Below, one piece after another: positions 1 to 8,118 of a stretch of 64,000 nucleotides of DNA (within the stretch, counting starts at the first letter, position 1; every line of letters starts with the position of its first letter). Both the position numbers and the translations under genes were made by a program. Origin of the DNA: an uncultured Alphaproteobacteria bacterium (GTDB lineage Bacteria; Pseudomonadota; Alphaproteobacteria; Rs-D84); contig CALXMQ010000006.1 in the NCBI GenBank assembly GCA_944389515.1, positions 1 through 64,000 of the forward strand. Reading direction: 5' to 3'. The notes beneath the pieces were generated by a model. That model searched no databases. It saw only the letters and a list, made by a program, of their open reading frames with translations, and was not told where the DNA came from.

Positions 1-450
1 GATGATATTATAAATCAAAAGATTCCGCGTGCGGTTGCCGGGTGCACGGGTATTGCAAAAGTTTTCTGTAAATATGCTACAGATGCCGGATTGGATTGTG
101 TGGTATTGACCACGGCGCGTATAGAAAATTTGAATGGCGCATTGCAAGACATCAAAGAAGGCAAAAAAGAACGCGTAATCAGTGGTCATCAAATTATTGC
201 TGTGTATGATAAAAATGGCAAATTACACGCCTTTGACCCAGGCCAGAAAGAATTAAAATACATTAAATCAGAAATCGAAGTTGGTAATATAATAAACTTT
301 CGATTTGATGGGGCGGTTGTGCCGCATCTGATTACCGCCATTTTACCCCCAGCCGAATATAGCAAAATTGATACATATAAAAAACTGCGTGATGTATATG
401 TAAATGGCGTGGATAATAAAAAGCGCGGCTTTGTGCAGGGTAAAAAATAA
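1..450 (+). CDS. Transglutaminase-like protein, C-terminal part (5' end outside window)
   Basis: The reading frame is open from base 1 to a TAA at 448-450, so the N-terminus lies upstream. The visible 149 residues hold a spaced Cys-His-Asp set as in transglutaminase-like cysteine peptidases: Cys15 in GCTGIAKVF, His63 in GHQIIAVYD and Asp79 in AFDPG. This suggests an amidase or peptidase fold, but substrate and cellular location cannot be read from the fragment. A TTG at 91 is internal, not a start. Family assignment is inference from the three motifs. Confidence 0.6.
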   Translation, partial: DDIINQKIPRAVAGCTGIAKVFCKYATDAGLDCVVLTTARIENLNGALQDIKEGKKERVISGHQIIAVYDKNGKLHAFDPGQKELKYIKSEIEVGNIINFRFDGAVVPHLITAILPPAEYSKIDTYKKLRDVYVNGVDNKKRGFVQGKK

Positions 451-511
451 ATTAGGCATGTTCAGCAAACTTAAACAAATATTGACCGCCAAACAAAATG
501 ATTAAACAATC

Positions 512-538
512 ACCACCCCTGTGGTGGGTGGTTTTTTA
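512..538 (+). terminator. Intrinsic terminator
   Basis: ACCACCC (512-518) pairs with GGGTGGT (526-532) and is followed by a run of T. It ends the transcript of the first gene. Confidence 0.8.
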
Positions 539-591
539 TTGCTATATTTGTGAGAATTGATATCCTGGTCATGGCAAAGGGGGCACGTAAT

Positions 592-957
592 ATGAAAATT
601 TTTGCAAAATATTTTGATGAAAGTGGCGAAGTATATTTGTTTCGGCCGAACGAGATATATGATTCTGCCACAAATACGTTTAAGCCAACTGATGAAAAAA
701 CTTTTACTGTGGCGATGGAAAAATTCTCGCCATTGGGCAACAGTCATATTTTGCAGCATACCGTATATGATTTTGAAGAGGCCATAGATGAGTATCTTGC
801 GTACATAGATAAATTGCATGACCGTGTGCCTGCGCGTATGTGCGCGGCAAATCCGAAAGACCACCGTAAATGCAGCGCGGCAAATTGTCCAAAATCTTTG
901 GGTGGTGCGGCATTTTGGCAATTATTTCGTACATCTTGTATGAACAGAACAAAATAA
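592..957 (+). CDS. Hypothetical protein, 121 aa
   Basis: I do not recognise this protein. The start at 592 is chosen because GGGGGC lies seven bases upstream; an in-frame ATG at 571 is possible but has no ribosome site. The N-terminal half is acidic and soluble-looking (MKIFAKYFDESGEVYLF). The C-terminal third has four Cys (MCAANPKDHRKCSAANCPK and a later SCMN), which might bind metal. It ends 11 bases before the next gene, so the two are probably co-transcribed. No signal peptide or clear membrane segment is visible. Confidence 0.6.
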   Translation: MKIFAKYFDESGEVYLFRPNEIYDSATNTFKPTDEKTFTVAMEKFSPLGNSHILQHTVYDFEEAIDEYLAYIDKLHDRVPARMCAANPKDHRKCSAANCPKSLGGAAFWQLFRTSCMNRTK

Positions 958-968
958 AAGGGATTATA

Positions 969-1550
969 ATGGCCAATGCGATAATATGTCATGGTGTTAA
1001 ATTCAAAGAAGATTTTGATAAAATGGTTATACCTTTTTGTGCGTCATATTGGTATCCATGGCTGCAACAGAAATTGATTTTATCGGGTGTTCCGACCCAG
1101 GTTCCGTCATTTACAAATTCTTGGTTACCGGCACGTAATTATGCCGCGGATGTTGACATTTTATCACGCCAGCAAATTGATAGTGATACAATCATGATTG
1201 GCCATTCGTGTGGTGGTGGATTATTGGTTAAATATCTGTCTGAAAATCCAGATGTTAAAATTGGGCACTTGATATTGGTGGCGCCATGGATAGATGTGGC
1301 GCACATGTTTCCGCAGTATTTTAATAATTTTGACCCAGACCCCGATTTAATCAACCGCGTTGGCACAATGGATTTATTTTATTCAACCGATGATCATTTT
1401 GGCGACATGATTTTATCAGGATGCGAAAAACTGCAATCAATATATCCAAATATGCGTGTGCACAAATTTAATAATCGCAGTCATTTTTCTGGCGATATGC
1501 GCGAATTCCCAGAAATATGGGATTTATGCAAAGAATTTGCAGATAAATAA
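969..1550 (+). CDS. Alpha/beta serine hydrolase, RBBP9/YdeN-like
   Basis: This 193-aa protein has the layout of small RBBP9/YdeN-type hydrolases: an N-terminal IICHGV strand-turn, a WYPWLQQKL segment, the nucleophile elbow GHSCGG with Ser80, a later Asp (STDDHF) and a C-terminal His (NRSHFSGD) completing a Ser-Asp-His triad. The substrate is unknown for most of the family. The start at 969 has AAAGGGA just upstream; the frame is open further upstream but that would overlap the preceding gene. No signal peptide, so cytoplasmic. Confidence 0.8.
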   Translation: MANAIICHGVKFKEDFDKMVIPFCASYWYPWLQQKLILSGVPTQVPSFTNSWLPARNYAADVDILSRQQIDSDTIMIGHSCGGGLLVKYLSENPDVKIGHLILVAPWIDVAHMFPQYFNNFDPDPDLINRVGTMDLFYSTDDHFGDMILSGCEKLQSIYPNMRVHKFNNRSHFSGDMREFPEIWDLCKEFADK

Positions 1551-1571
1551 TTTATTTATAGTATCTTTTAG

Positions 1572-1599
1572 TTGACAAAAATATATTTTAGTGTATTAT
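1572..1599 (+). promoter_or_regulatory. Sigma70-type promoter
   Basis: TTGACA (1572-1577) and TATTAT (1594-1599) are 16 bp apart, about 20 bp before the start codon of the next gene. Confidence 0.7.
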
Positions 1600-1620
1600 T
1601 TTGTTCGTCAAGGATTTTAT

Positions 1621-2241
1621 ATGAAATTTTCAAATCGTCAGGTGGATTATATACTGCATACTGCGCGTCATAATGTACATGATGCGATTATCAAGGACGG
1701 CAATATTTTTATTGGCGATGTCGTTGTTATGTCAGATATTAAATATCAAAATTTATCCGTGACATATCGTGGTATGCCTGTGGATTTATCTGATGATGTC
1801 AAGCGGCATAATCGTGCAATGGAAATTGTACAGCGTGCGTATAATATCAATTATAAACGTCGTCGCACACGTGATTTTTTACAGCGTTTATCTGATAAAT
1901 TCACGCGCAATTATAAATTAGACACGATGACAGATTTGGAAATTGCCGCATGGTTTGCATTAGATAAGATTGACAGAAATATGCGAAAACTGAAAATATC
2001 GCGCGTTGGGTATATGTATAATATTCGTTTGGGAAATACTGTATTGTCGCATATTCCGGCATCTGAACCAGATCGTATATTTTTAATCATATTTAATGGC
2101 AACGATATTGTGAATATTTCATCCAAGCATTCAAATCCATATTTATATCGTCGTGCAACCGAAGTATTTTTTACTGTTTATGCAAATGTTATCCAACCAG
2201 CAATGAAGCGTGAACATGCGCAACAAGGCAAGGTCAGATAA
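1621..2241 (+). CDS. Hypothetical protein, 206 aa
   Basis: Unrecognised. The ATG at 1621 has AAGGA about nine bases upstream and lies just behind a strong promoter. The protein is basic and soluble-looking, with a central Arg/Lys patch (NYKRRRTRDFLQRLSDKF) and an N-terminal beta-like stretch. No signal peptide, membrane segment or catalytic motif is visible. It has its own promoter, and the next gene also has one, so the two are separate units with similar architecture. Confidence 0.65.
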   Translation: MKFSNRQVDYILHTARHNVHDAIIKDGNIFIGDVVVMSDIKYQNLSVTYRGMPVDLSDDVKRHNRAMEIVQRAYNINYKRRRTRDFLQRLSDKFTRNYKLDTMTDLEIAAWFALDKIDRNMRKLKISRVGYMYNIRLGNTVLSHIPASEPDRIFLIIFNGNDIVNISSKHSNPYLYRRATEVFFTVYANVIQPAMKREHAQQGKVR

Positions 2242-2251
2242 GTTATTTTAA

Positions 2252-2279
2252 TTGACTTGTATTGTTTATTTCATACAAT
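2252..2279 (+). promoter_or_regulatory. Sigma70-type promoter
   Basis: TTGACT (2252-2257) and TACAAT (2274-2279) are 16 bp apart, 30 bp before the next start codon. Confidence 0.65.
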
Positions 2280-2309
2280 TCATTGAATTTGAAAATCGGA
2301 GTTAAATGT

Positions 2310-2795
2310 ATGAATACATCAAATCTTGCAAATCAACAGCCAGAACCACGTATAATAATAAATTCTGATGGCGTGCATACAAATGACAAGCGCGGCAACA
2401 GATATTATCGTGGTCGTGCCCAGGCACGTATAGAAATGACGCGTGTATATTTTAATCAGGCACAAAATTTTTGGCGGAATCAGACATTAAATGGCGAACC
2501 GTTGGAATTGGTTGAAATTGTTGTGCAAACAGCCGCAAACAGCGCAATACCATATAATTCGCCGTCCCAGCGACGGGTTGCCCCAAAATCTGTGGCACGT
2601 CCAGAATCTAATCGTGTTGCATGGTATAATGTAAAGTTTTCAAATGCGGAAACTGGTTGGGTGTGTAACAGATTGTATCAAAGTGTAATAGATGCAGCCG
2701 AAGGTTTGGCCATAGATACCGTACATCAAATTTATAATGATAAAAAAGTAATTGCGTGTATTCGTGGCATATTGCAACAACAAAATCAAAGATAA
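2310..2795 (+). CDS. Hypothetical protein, 161 aa
   Basis: Unrecognised. The ATG at 2310 is preferred over an in-frame upstream codon because it follows the promoter and a weak CGGAG site. The N-terminal 25 residues look disordered (Asn/Gln/Pro-rich), followed by a basic helix (YYRGRAQARIEMTRVYF) and a more ordered C-terminal half (GWVCNRLYQSVIDAAEG). No signal peptide or membrane segment. It is bounded by its own promoter and terminator, so it is monocistronic. Confidence 0.6.
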   Translation: MNTSNLANQQPEPRIIINSDGVHTNDKRGNRYYRGRAQARIEMTRVYFNQAQNFWRNQTLNGEPLELVEIVVQTAANSAIPYNSPSQRRVAPKSVARPESNRVAWYNVKFSNAETGWVCNRLYQSVIDAAEGLAIDTVHQIYNDKKVIACIRGILQQQNQR

Positions 2796-2798
2796 TGT

Positions 2799-2824
2799 AC
2801 AGTGCCGTTTTGGCACTGTTTTTA
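2799..2824 (+). terminator. Intrinsic terminator
   Basis: ACAGTGCC (2799-2806) pairs with GGCACTGT (2812-2819), followed by T residues. It overlaps the stop codon of the convergent minus-strand gene. Confidence 0.85.
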
Positions 2825-3340
2825 TATGTTGATACCCAAACATTTATTTGCGCACCAACCGATTACAAATGCAATCAGTGATATACCAACGCATACAGAT
2901 AACATTTCTAAAAAATTTTTTATATATGGGCGGTGTTGTATGTGCCCCAGATAACAGTTAAATAAAAATATTTCAGATATTGCGATTGCAAACATGCATA
3001 TTATTTCAGTCAATCGATTTTCAAATATAAAAAATGGTAATATCAACAATACACACGTAATCATATATGCCCCACCAGTGTACAGTGCAGATATAATTGC
3101 GCCTGAATTATTATTTGCGCGTACCGCCAGGTAATTTGATGCACCCATAGATAAACTGGCTGTGATTGATGCGATAATACTGGTCAATATTATTGCGTAC
3201 CTGTCCGCCATCGCAACGGCCAGACCTGTTATCAATCCAGTCAAAGATACCAATGCATCATGCATCCCCAGAACTATTGCGCCGGCAAAACCAAAATTAT
3301 TCTTGCGTGTCATGGCGAATATTTTATCATTATGTGACAT
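2822..3340 (-). CDS. VIT/CCC1 family membrane protein
   Basis: About 172 aa with several hydrophobic helices. The first helix carries LGMHDALVSLTGLITGLA, resembling the GxNDGLVS signature of the VIT1/CCC1 iron/manganese transporter family, followed by a second helix ending in GASNYLAVRA. The protein probably moves divalent metal across the cytoplasmic membrane, but the metal is unknown. The ATG at 3340 is chosen; a GTG at 3364 would place the start one base from the divergent gene's start. Ribosome sites are weak for both, so the start is uncertain. Confidence 0.75.
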   Translation of the reverse strand: MSHNDKIFAMTRKNNFGFAGAIVLGMHDALVSLTGLITGLAVAMADRYAIILTSIIASITASLSMGASNYLAVRANNNSGAIISALYTGGAYMITCVLLILPFFIFENRLTEIICMFAIAISEIFLFNCYLGHIQHRPYIKNFLEMLSVCVGISLIAFVIGWCANKCLGINI

Positions 3341-3365
3341 TGGATTATCCAGGTACGTATTCACA

Positions 3366-3905
3366 ATGATATTGACACGCGAATTTTATTTGCAAAACCC
3401 AATGGATGCTGCGCGCGCATTGGTTGGGGCGTATTTATGTCGTGAAATGCCAAACGGTGAATTTATTCGTGCACGAATTTGTGAACTGGAATTGTATCTG
3501 GAAAATGACAAGGCATGTCATGCGTTTGGTGGACATTGTACACCGCGTAATGATGCGATGTTTATGATTGGTGGTCATGCGTATGTATATTTATGCTATG
3601 GTTTACATAATATGTTAAATATTGTACTGGGGCCAGTAAATCAGCCTGCGGCAGTATTGATACGTGCGCTGGAATATGATAATTGCAATGGCCCAGGTAA
3701 ATTATGTAAAACGTTAAATATTACACGCACAGATAACAAACATGATTTAACTGTGGGTAATGGCATATGGGTTGAATCACGTGATGTAACGCCAGAAATA
3801 AAAACAGGCACACGCATTGGGGTTGATTATGCTGGTGCAGACGCATATTTGCCATATCGATTTATAATCGCAGACAGTAAATATATCAGCAAACCGATTA
3901 AATAA
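3366..3905 (+). CDS. mpg: 3-methyladenine DNA glycosylase (AAG/MPG family)
   Basis: This 179-aa enzyme would excise alkylated purines in base excision repair. Family signatures are clear: an early ARALVGAYLC helix, the catalytic-region ICELELYLEND, then PRNDAMFMIGGHAYVYLCYG and LHNMLNIV, and a late NGPGKLCK segment. The length is slightly short for the family (usually 180-200). The start at 3366 is the last ATG before the conserved LTREFYLQNP. It is divergent from the VIT-like gene with almost no space between, so promoters must lie inside the opposing gene. Confidence 0.9.
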   Translation: MILTREFYLQNPMDAARALVGAYLCREMPNGEFIRARICELELYLENDKACHAFGGHCTPRNDAMFMIGGHAYVYLCYGLHNMLNIVLGPVNQPAAVLIRALEYDNCNGPGKLCKTLNITRTDNKHDLTVGNGIWVESRDVTPEIKTGTRIGVDYAGADAYLPYRFIIADSKYISKPIK

Positions 3906-3914
3906 TGCGTCTTT

Positions 3915-3948
3915 TATACTTGACAACGTGTAAAGTATAGTTTACAAT
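3915..3948 (+). promoter_or_regulatory. Promoter with overlapping inverted-repeat operator of the toxin-antitoxin operon
   Basis: TTGACA (3920-3925) and TACAAT (3943-3948) are 17 bp apart. TATACTT (3915-3921) and AAGTATA (3933-3939) form a perfect inverted repeat that straddles the -35 box. This is the expected place for autorepression by the antitoxin. Confidence 0.75.
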
Positions 3949-4004
3949 ACGTGCTGTATAACCAAAGGAGAGAATTTAGGATTGTATGTATACAGGAGTT
4001 TGAT

Positions 4005-4322
4005 ATGTATAAAATACAAAAAACTAATATATTTACTGATTGGTTTGAATCTTTAAAAGATTCAAAAGATCAGAAAAGAATAATGGCGCGTATTGACAGG
4101 GCAGAACTGGGGAATCTTGGTGATGTTAAATCTGTTGGTGGCGGCATAATGGAAATGCGGTTCTTTTTTGGGGCAGGTTATCGAATTTATTATACCATAC
4201 GTGACAATATTATAATCTTGCTATTATGTGGTGGTGACAAATCATCACAAAGCGCAGATATAAAGTATGCCAAGGAAATAATGCGAGAATTATTTGAATC
4301 AAACCAAAAGGATTCACAATGA
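4005..4322 (+). CDS. RelE/HigB-like toxin (addiction module killer protein)
   Basis: This 105-aa protein matches the small RelE/ParE-fold toxins often annotated as addiction module killer proteins: an N-terminal FTDWFESLKD helix, RIMARIDRAELGNLGD, then GIMEMRFFFGAGYRIYYTI and the strand IILLLCGGDKSSQ. Such toxins usually cleave mRNA at the ribosome. The ATG at 4005 has AGGAG nine bases upstream. The stop codon overlaps the antitoxin start (ATGA), giving translational coupling in toxin-first order. Confidence 0.85.
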   Translation: MYKIQKTNIFTDWFESLKDSKDQKRIMARIDRAELGNLGDVKSVGGGIMEMRFFFGAGYRIYYTIRDNIIILLLCGGDKSSQSADIKYAKEIMRELFESNQKDSQ

Positions 4323-4651
4323 CTGAAAAGAAAAAAATAATTATCAGTGATTGGGACAGCAGTTTATATTTAAAAACACAACGTGACATTTCTGAATATC
4401 TGGATGCAGTATTTGAACAAAACGACCCAGAATTGATAAAGCATGCGATTGATAAAATAGCGCGTGCGCGTGGCATGACAGATGTTGCAAAACAGGCCGG
4501 TGTTTCACGTCAAGGCTTGTATAATGCGTTGTCAGATTCTGGTAACCCCAGTATGCAAATTATAAGTAATATATTAAATACTTTTGGGGTACGTTTGGCG
4601 GTTGTTCCAATTACAGATAAAAAACATAAGGTAATTTCTGCAACAATGTAA
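4319..4651 (+). CDS. HigA-like antitoxin, XRE-type HTH
   Basis: This 110-aa partner has an acidic N-terminal part (SDWDSSLYLKTQRDISEY) typical of the HI1420-type antidote family, followed by a helix-turn-helix near residues 50-75 (MTDVAKQAGVSRQGLYNAL) and a C-terminal FGVRLAVVPI strand. It should bind and neutralise the upstream toxin and repress the operon at the inverted repeat around 3915-3939. It overlaps the toxin gene by four bases. Confidence 0.87.
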   Translation: MTEKKKIIISDWDSSLYLKTQRDISEYLDAVFEQNDPELIKHAIDKIARARGMTDVAKQAGVSRQGLYNALSDSGNPSMQIISNILNTFGVRLAVVPITDKKHKVISATM

Positions 4652-4680
4652 AAAAATCCACCGTTATGGTGGATTTTTAT
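4651..4680. terminator. Bidirectional intrinsic terminator
   Basis: AATCCACC pairs with GGTGGATT, with A residues on one side and T residues on the other, so it serves both the antitoxin gene and the convergent tsaC gene. Confidence 0.85.
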
Positions 4681-5246
4681 TTAATCACAACGGCGCCATT
4701 GCGAACGATGTTTATGTTATTGCCGTCCAATATTGCCACTGTGCTGGGGGCACCACCCATTGGTTCGAACGCGTTATCGATTACGATTATATTTGGAAAG
4801 GTTTTACGTATTTCATCGGCAGATTGTAACGTTGGTTGTCCAGAAATGTTTGCAGATGTTGTCGCCAAACAATGCCCATCAATTACACTGCATAATTCCA
4901 TGAGCGGTTTGTAGTTTGGAACACGCACACCACCAAACACCATGGAATCAGTCCCCACCACCGGCACACCAATGGTCAATGCGCCCGGCCAGTATTGTGC
5001 CGCCAATTCAAACGCACGTGCGGGATAATTTTCCATATATGGTTTAATATGGTCAAAGCAATCAGACATAATTATTAAATGTTTGTTTGCTGGGCGCTGC
5101 TTTATTTCAAACAATGCGTCTGCCCCGGCGCGTGTTGGTAATGCACCCAACCCCCACACCGTATCAGTTGGAAAAGCAATCACGCCACCTGATTTCAAAT
5201 GATTATTTAATTCAGCGACAAATGTCGCATCTTGTAAATTTGTCAT
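4677..5246 (-). CDS. tsaC: Threonylcarbamoyl-AMP synthase (YrdC/Sua5 family)
   Basis: This 189-aa enzyme makes threonylcarbamoyl-AMP from Thr, bicarbonate and ATP for t6A37 modification of ANN-decoding tRNAs. Family motifs are present: VIAFPTDTVWGLG near the N-terminus, a KQRPANKHL basic patch and LATTSANISGQP near residues 125-140. It is the short form without a C-terminal Sua5 domain. The ATG at 5246 with GGTAAG upstream is preferred to an upstream TTG at 5255. It stands alone and converges on the toxin-antitoxin pair. Confidence 0.92.
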   Translation of the reverse strand: MTNLQDATFVAELNNHLKSGGVIAFPTDTVWGLGALPTRAGADALFEIKQRPANKHLIIMSDCFDHIKPYMENYPARAFELAAQYWPGALTIGVPVVGTDSMVFGGVRVPNYKPLMELCSVIDGHCLATTSANISGQPTLQSADEIRKTFPNIIVIDNAFEPMGGAPSTVAILDGNNINIVRNGAVVIK

Positions 5247-5377
5247 ACTTACCAAAATAAATGTAAATTTGTGGATTGTAAAGTCAAAAGTTATGGATTT
5301 TTGATGCTTTTTTTACTTGCAATCATGTGATAATTCCCGCAAAATCGTTGGGCGTTTTAACATAAGGAGAAACCATA

Positions 5378-8038
5378 ATGAGTACAAAATGGGTTTATAA
5401 ATTTGGCGATGGTTCCGCCGAAGGTCGCGCAGATATGCGTAACCTGTTGGGGGGCAAAGGTGCCAATTTGGCCGAAATGAATTTGGTCGGTCTGCCTGTG
5501 CCGGCTGGCTTTACCGTTACAACAGAAGTATGCACGTATTATTATGAACATGATCACACATATCCGTCTGATTTAATGGATCAAGTTCGCGACGGTATTG
5601 CGCATATTGAAAATATTATGGGCAAAAAATTTGCAGATATGGAAAATCCATTATTGGTTTCTGTTCGTTCTGGGGCGCGTGTTTCTATGCCAGGTATGAT
5701 GGATACAGTGTTGAATTTGGGCTTGAACGATGAAACTGTTCAGGCATTGGCACGTCATTCTGGTGATGAACGTTTTGCATATGATTCATATCGTCGTTTT
5801 ATTATGATGTTTTCTGACGTTGTATTGGGCGCAGACATTGATTTGTTTGAACACACCCTGGAACGTATGAAGGAAGACAAAGGTTACAAGGTTGATACAG
5901 AACTGACGGCTGATGACTTAAAAGAATTGGTCGAAAAATTCAAAGAAATCGGCAACAATATTGGCAAAGTATTTCCACAAGATCCATGGGAACAACTGAA
6001 ATTGGGTATTGGCGCCGTATTTGGCAGCTGGATGAGCAAGAAAGCCATCACATATCGTAAATTGAATAATATTCCTGGCGATTGGGGAACTGCTGTCAAT
6101 GTCCAGGCAATGGTATTTGGTAATTCTGGTGATGATTCTGCAACTGGCGTATGTTTCAGTCGTGACCCAGCCACCGGTGAAAATAAATATTATGGCGAAT
6201 ATTTAATCAATGCCCAGGGCGAAGACGTCGTTGCAGGTATTCGTACCCCACAACCGATGAGCCGCGATAATTCTGGCCGTCTGTCACTGGAAGAAGCCAT
6301 GCCAGCAGTATATAAAGAATTGTGTGATGTTCGTGAAAAATTGGAAAAACATTACAAAGATATGCAGGACATGGAATTCACAATCGAACATGGAAAATTG
6401 TGGATGCTGCAATGTCGTAATGGTAAACGTACTGCGGCGGCGGCGGTTCGCATGGCGGTTGAAATGGTCGAAGAAGGTTTGTTGACCAAACAAGAAGCTA
6501 TCTTGCGCGTTGGTGCAGACCAGTTGGATCATCTGTTACATCCGATGCTGGACCCCAAGGCAGAAAAGAAAGTCATTGCAACTGGTTTGCCGGCATCCCC
6601 GGGTGCTGCTGTGGGCCAGGCCGTATTTAATGCCGAAGATGCAGAACGTTGGGCCAAAGAAGGCAAAAAAGTAATGTTGATTCGTGTTGAAACATCACCC
6701 GAAGATATCGCTGGTATGAACGCCGCCCAAGGTGTTATCACTGCGCGTGGTGGTATGACATCACATGCGGCGGTGGTTGCGCGTGGTATGGGAACGCCAT
6801 GTGTATCAGGTTCACCAGATATCAAGATTGATTACGATTCTAAAACAATGAAAACAACGTCTGGTGTTGTTATAAACGAAGGCGATTGGGTTTCTATTGA
6901 TGGTGCACGTGGTGAAATTATCGCAGGCCAGGTTCCGACCGTATCTGTGGAATTGACGGGTAACTTTGGCACATTGATGAAATGGGTTGATGAAATCAAA
7001 ACATTAAAGGTCAAAGCCAACGCCGAAACACCAAAAGATGCGAAACAAGCGCGTGACTTTGGTGCCGAAGGTATCGGTTTGGCACGTACAGAACACATGT
7101 TCTTTGACCCGGCACGTATCCAGGATATGCGTGAAATGATTTTGGCTGATGACGAAGATGGCCGTCGCGCTGCGCTGGCAAAATTATTGCCGTATCAAAA
7201 GGCTGACTTTGTTGAATTGTTCAAGATTATGGATGGTCTGCCGGTTACAATTCGTTTGATTGATCCACCATTGCATGAATTCTTGCCACATACTGATGCA
7301 GAAATTGCTGAATTGGCGGCACATATTGGCAAGACGGTTGAATTCGTCAAGGCGCGTGCCGATGCGTTGCATGAACAAAATCCGATGTTGGGTCATCGTG
7401 GTTGCCGTTTGGCGATTACATATCCAGAAATCTGTGAAATGCAAACGCGCGCGATTTTATCTGCTGCATTGGAATGCAAAAATGCTGGAATTCGCGTGTT
7501 CCCTGAAATCGAAGTTCCATTGGTTGGTTCCAAAAAAGAAGTCGATATTGTTAAATCAGTAATTGATGCAACGGCGGCGTCTTTGTTTGCAGAAACAGGT
7601 GACAGTATTGAATACAGTGTCGGTTCAATGATTGAATTGCCGCGTGCGGCCGTGTTGGCGGATCAAATCGCGGAAAGTTGCGAATTCTTTGAATTCGGTA
7701 CAAATGATTTGACACAAACAACGTTGGGTATGTCGCGTGACGATACCGGTAAAATCTTGGACGAATACCGCGCACGTGGCATTTATGTCGCAGACCCATT
7801 TGCGTCCGTCGATCAACAGGGCGTTGGAATCTTAATCGAAGATGCGGTTGCCAAGGCACGCAAAACCAAGGGTGATAAAATTCATCTGGGGGTATGCGGT
7901 GAACATGGTGGCGATCCTGCATCGGTTGAATATTTCCACCGCGTTGGATTTGATTCCGTATCGTGCAGTCCGTTCCGCGTGCCAATCGCACGTTTGGCGG
8001 CGGCCCAGGCGGCGGTCAAATTCCCACGTGACAAGTAA
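5378..8038 (+). CDS. ppdK: Pyruvate phosphate dikinase
   Basis: This 886-aa enzyme interconverts pyruvate, ATP and phosphate with PEP, AMP and pyrophosphate. Full-length architecture is visible: the N-terminal ATP-grasp region starting at GGKGANLAEM, the central swivel domain with the phosphorylated His463 in GGMTSHAAVVARGMG, and the C-terminal TIM barrel with Cys840 in CGEHGG. AAGGAGA lies nine bases before the ATG. A strong terminator follows, so it is monocistronic. A pyruvate kinase at 34.75 kb means both PEP/pyruvate enzymes coexist, so PPDK may run in the gluconeogenic or pyrophosphate-dependent direction. Confidence 0.97.
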   Translation: MSTKWVYKFGDGSAEGRADMRNLLGGKGANLAEMNLVGLPVPAGFTVTTEVCTYYYEHDHTYPSDLMDQVRDGIAHIENIMGKKFADMENPLLVSVRSGARVSMPGMMDTVLNLGLNDETVQALARHSGDERFAYDSYRRFIMMFSDVVLGADIDLFEHTLERMKEDKGYKVDTELTADDLKELVEKFKEIGNNIGKVFPQDPWEQLKLGIGAVFGSWMSKKAITYRKLNNIPGDWGTAVNVQAMVFGNSGDDSATGVCFSRDPATGENKYYGEYLINAQGEDVVAGIRTPQPMSRDNSGRLSLEEAMPAVYKELCDVREKLEKHYKDMQDMEFTIEHGKLWMLQCRNGKRTAAAAVRMAVEMVEEGLLTKQEAILRVGADQLDHLLHPMLDPKAEKKVIATGLPASPGAAVGQAVFNAEDAERWAKEGKKVMLIRVETSPEDIAGMNAAQGVITARGGMTSHAAVVARGMGTPCVSGSPDIKIDYDSKTMKTTSGVVINEGDWVSIDGARGEIIAGQVPTVSVELTGNFGTLMKWVDEIKTLKVKANAETPKDAKQARDFGAEGIGLARTEHMFFDPARIQDMREMILADDEDGRRAALAKLLPYQKADFVELFKIMDGLPVTIRLIDPPLHEFLPHTDAEIAELAAHIGKTVEFVKARADALHEQNPMLGHRGCRLAITYPEICEMQTRAILSAALECKNAGIRVFPEIEVPLVGSKKEVDIVKSVIDATAASLFAETGDSIEYSVGSMIELPRAAVLADQIAESCEFFEFGTNDLTQTTLGMSRDDTGKILDEYRARGIYVADPFASVDQQGVGILIEDAVAKARKTKGDKIHLGVCGEHGGDPASVEYFHRVGFDSVSCSPFRVPIARLAAAQAAVKFPRDK

Positions 8039-8040
8039 AA

Positions 8041-8066
8041 AAAACGCCCCATTGGGGCGTTTTTTA
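8041..8066 (+). terminator. Intrinsic terminator of ppdK
   Basis: AAAACGCCCC (8041-8050) pairs with GGGGCGTTTT (8054-8063), loop ATT, followed by T residues. Confidence 0.92.
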
Positions 8067-8069
8067 ATA

Positions 8070-8117
8070 GAACAGATAACAGACTACACATGATGCATAA
8101 ATGTCTGTTATCTGTTC
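8070..8117. repeat. 14-bp perfect inverted repeat after the PagL-like gene
   Basis: GAACAGATAACAGA (8070-8083) and TCTGTTATCTGTTC (8104-8117) are perfect complements around a 20-base loop. The right arm ends one base before the stop codon of the minus-strand gene. There is no T-run after it on either strand, so it is not a standard terminator; it might protect the 3' end of the mRNA. Confidence 0.75.
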
Positions 8118-8118
8118 A

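Noticed and set aside
502-921. 139-codon minus-strand frame
   Set aside because: It lies opposite the 121-aa gene, has no ribosome site, and begins inside a terminator; the plus-strand frame has a better start and context.
5301-5334. ppdK promoter with GATAAT at 5329-5334
   Set aside because: The nearest TTGATG is 22 bp away and TTGCAA only 6 bp away, so spacing does not fit a standard promoter.
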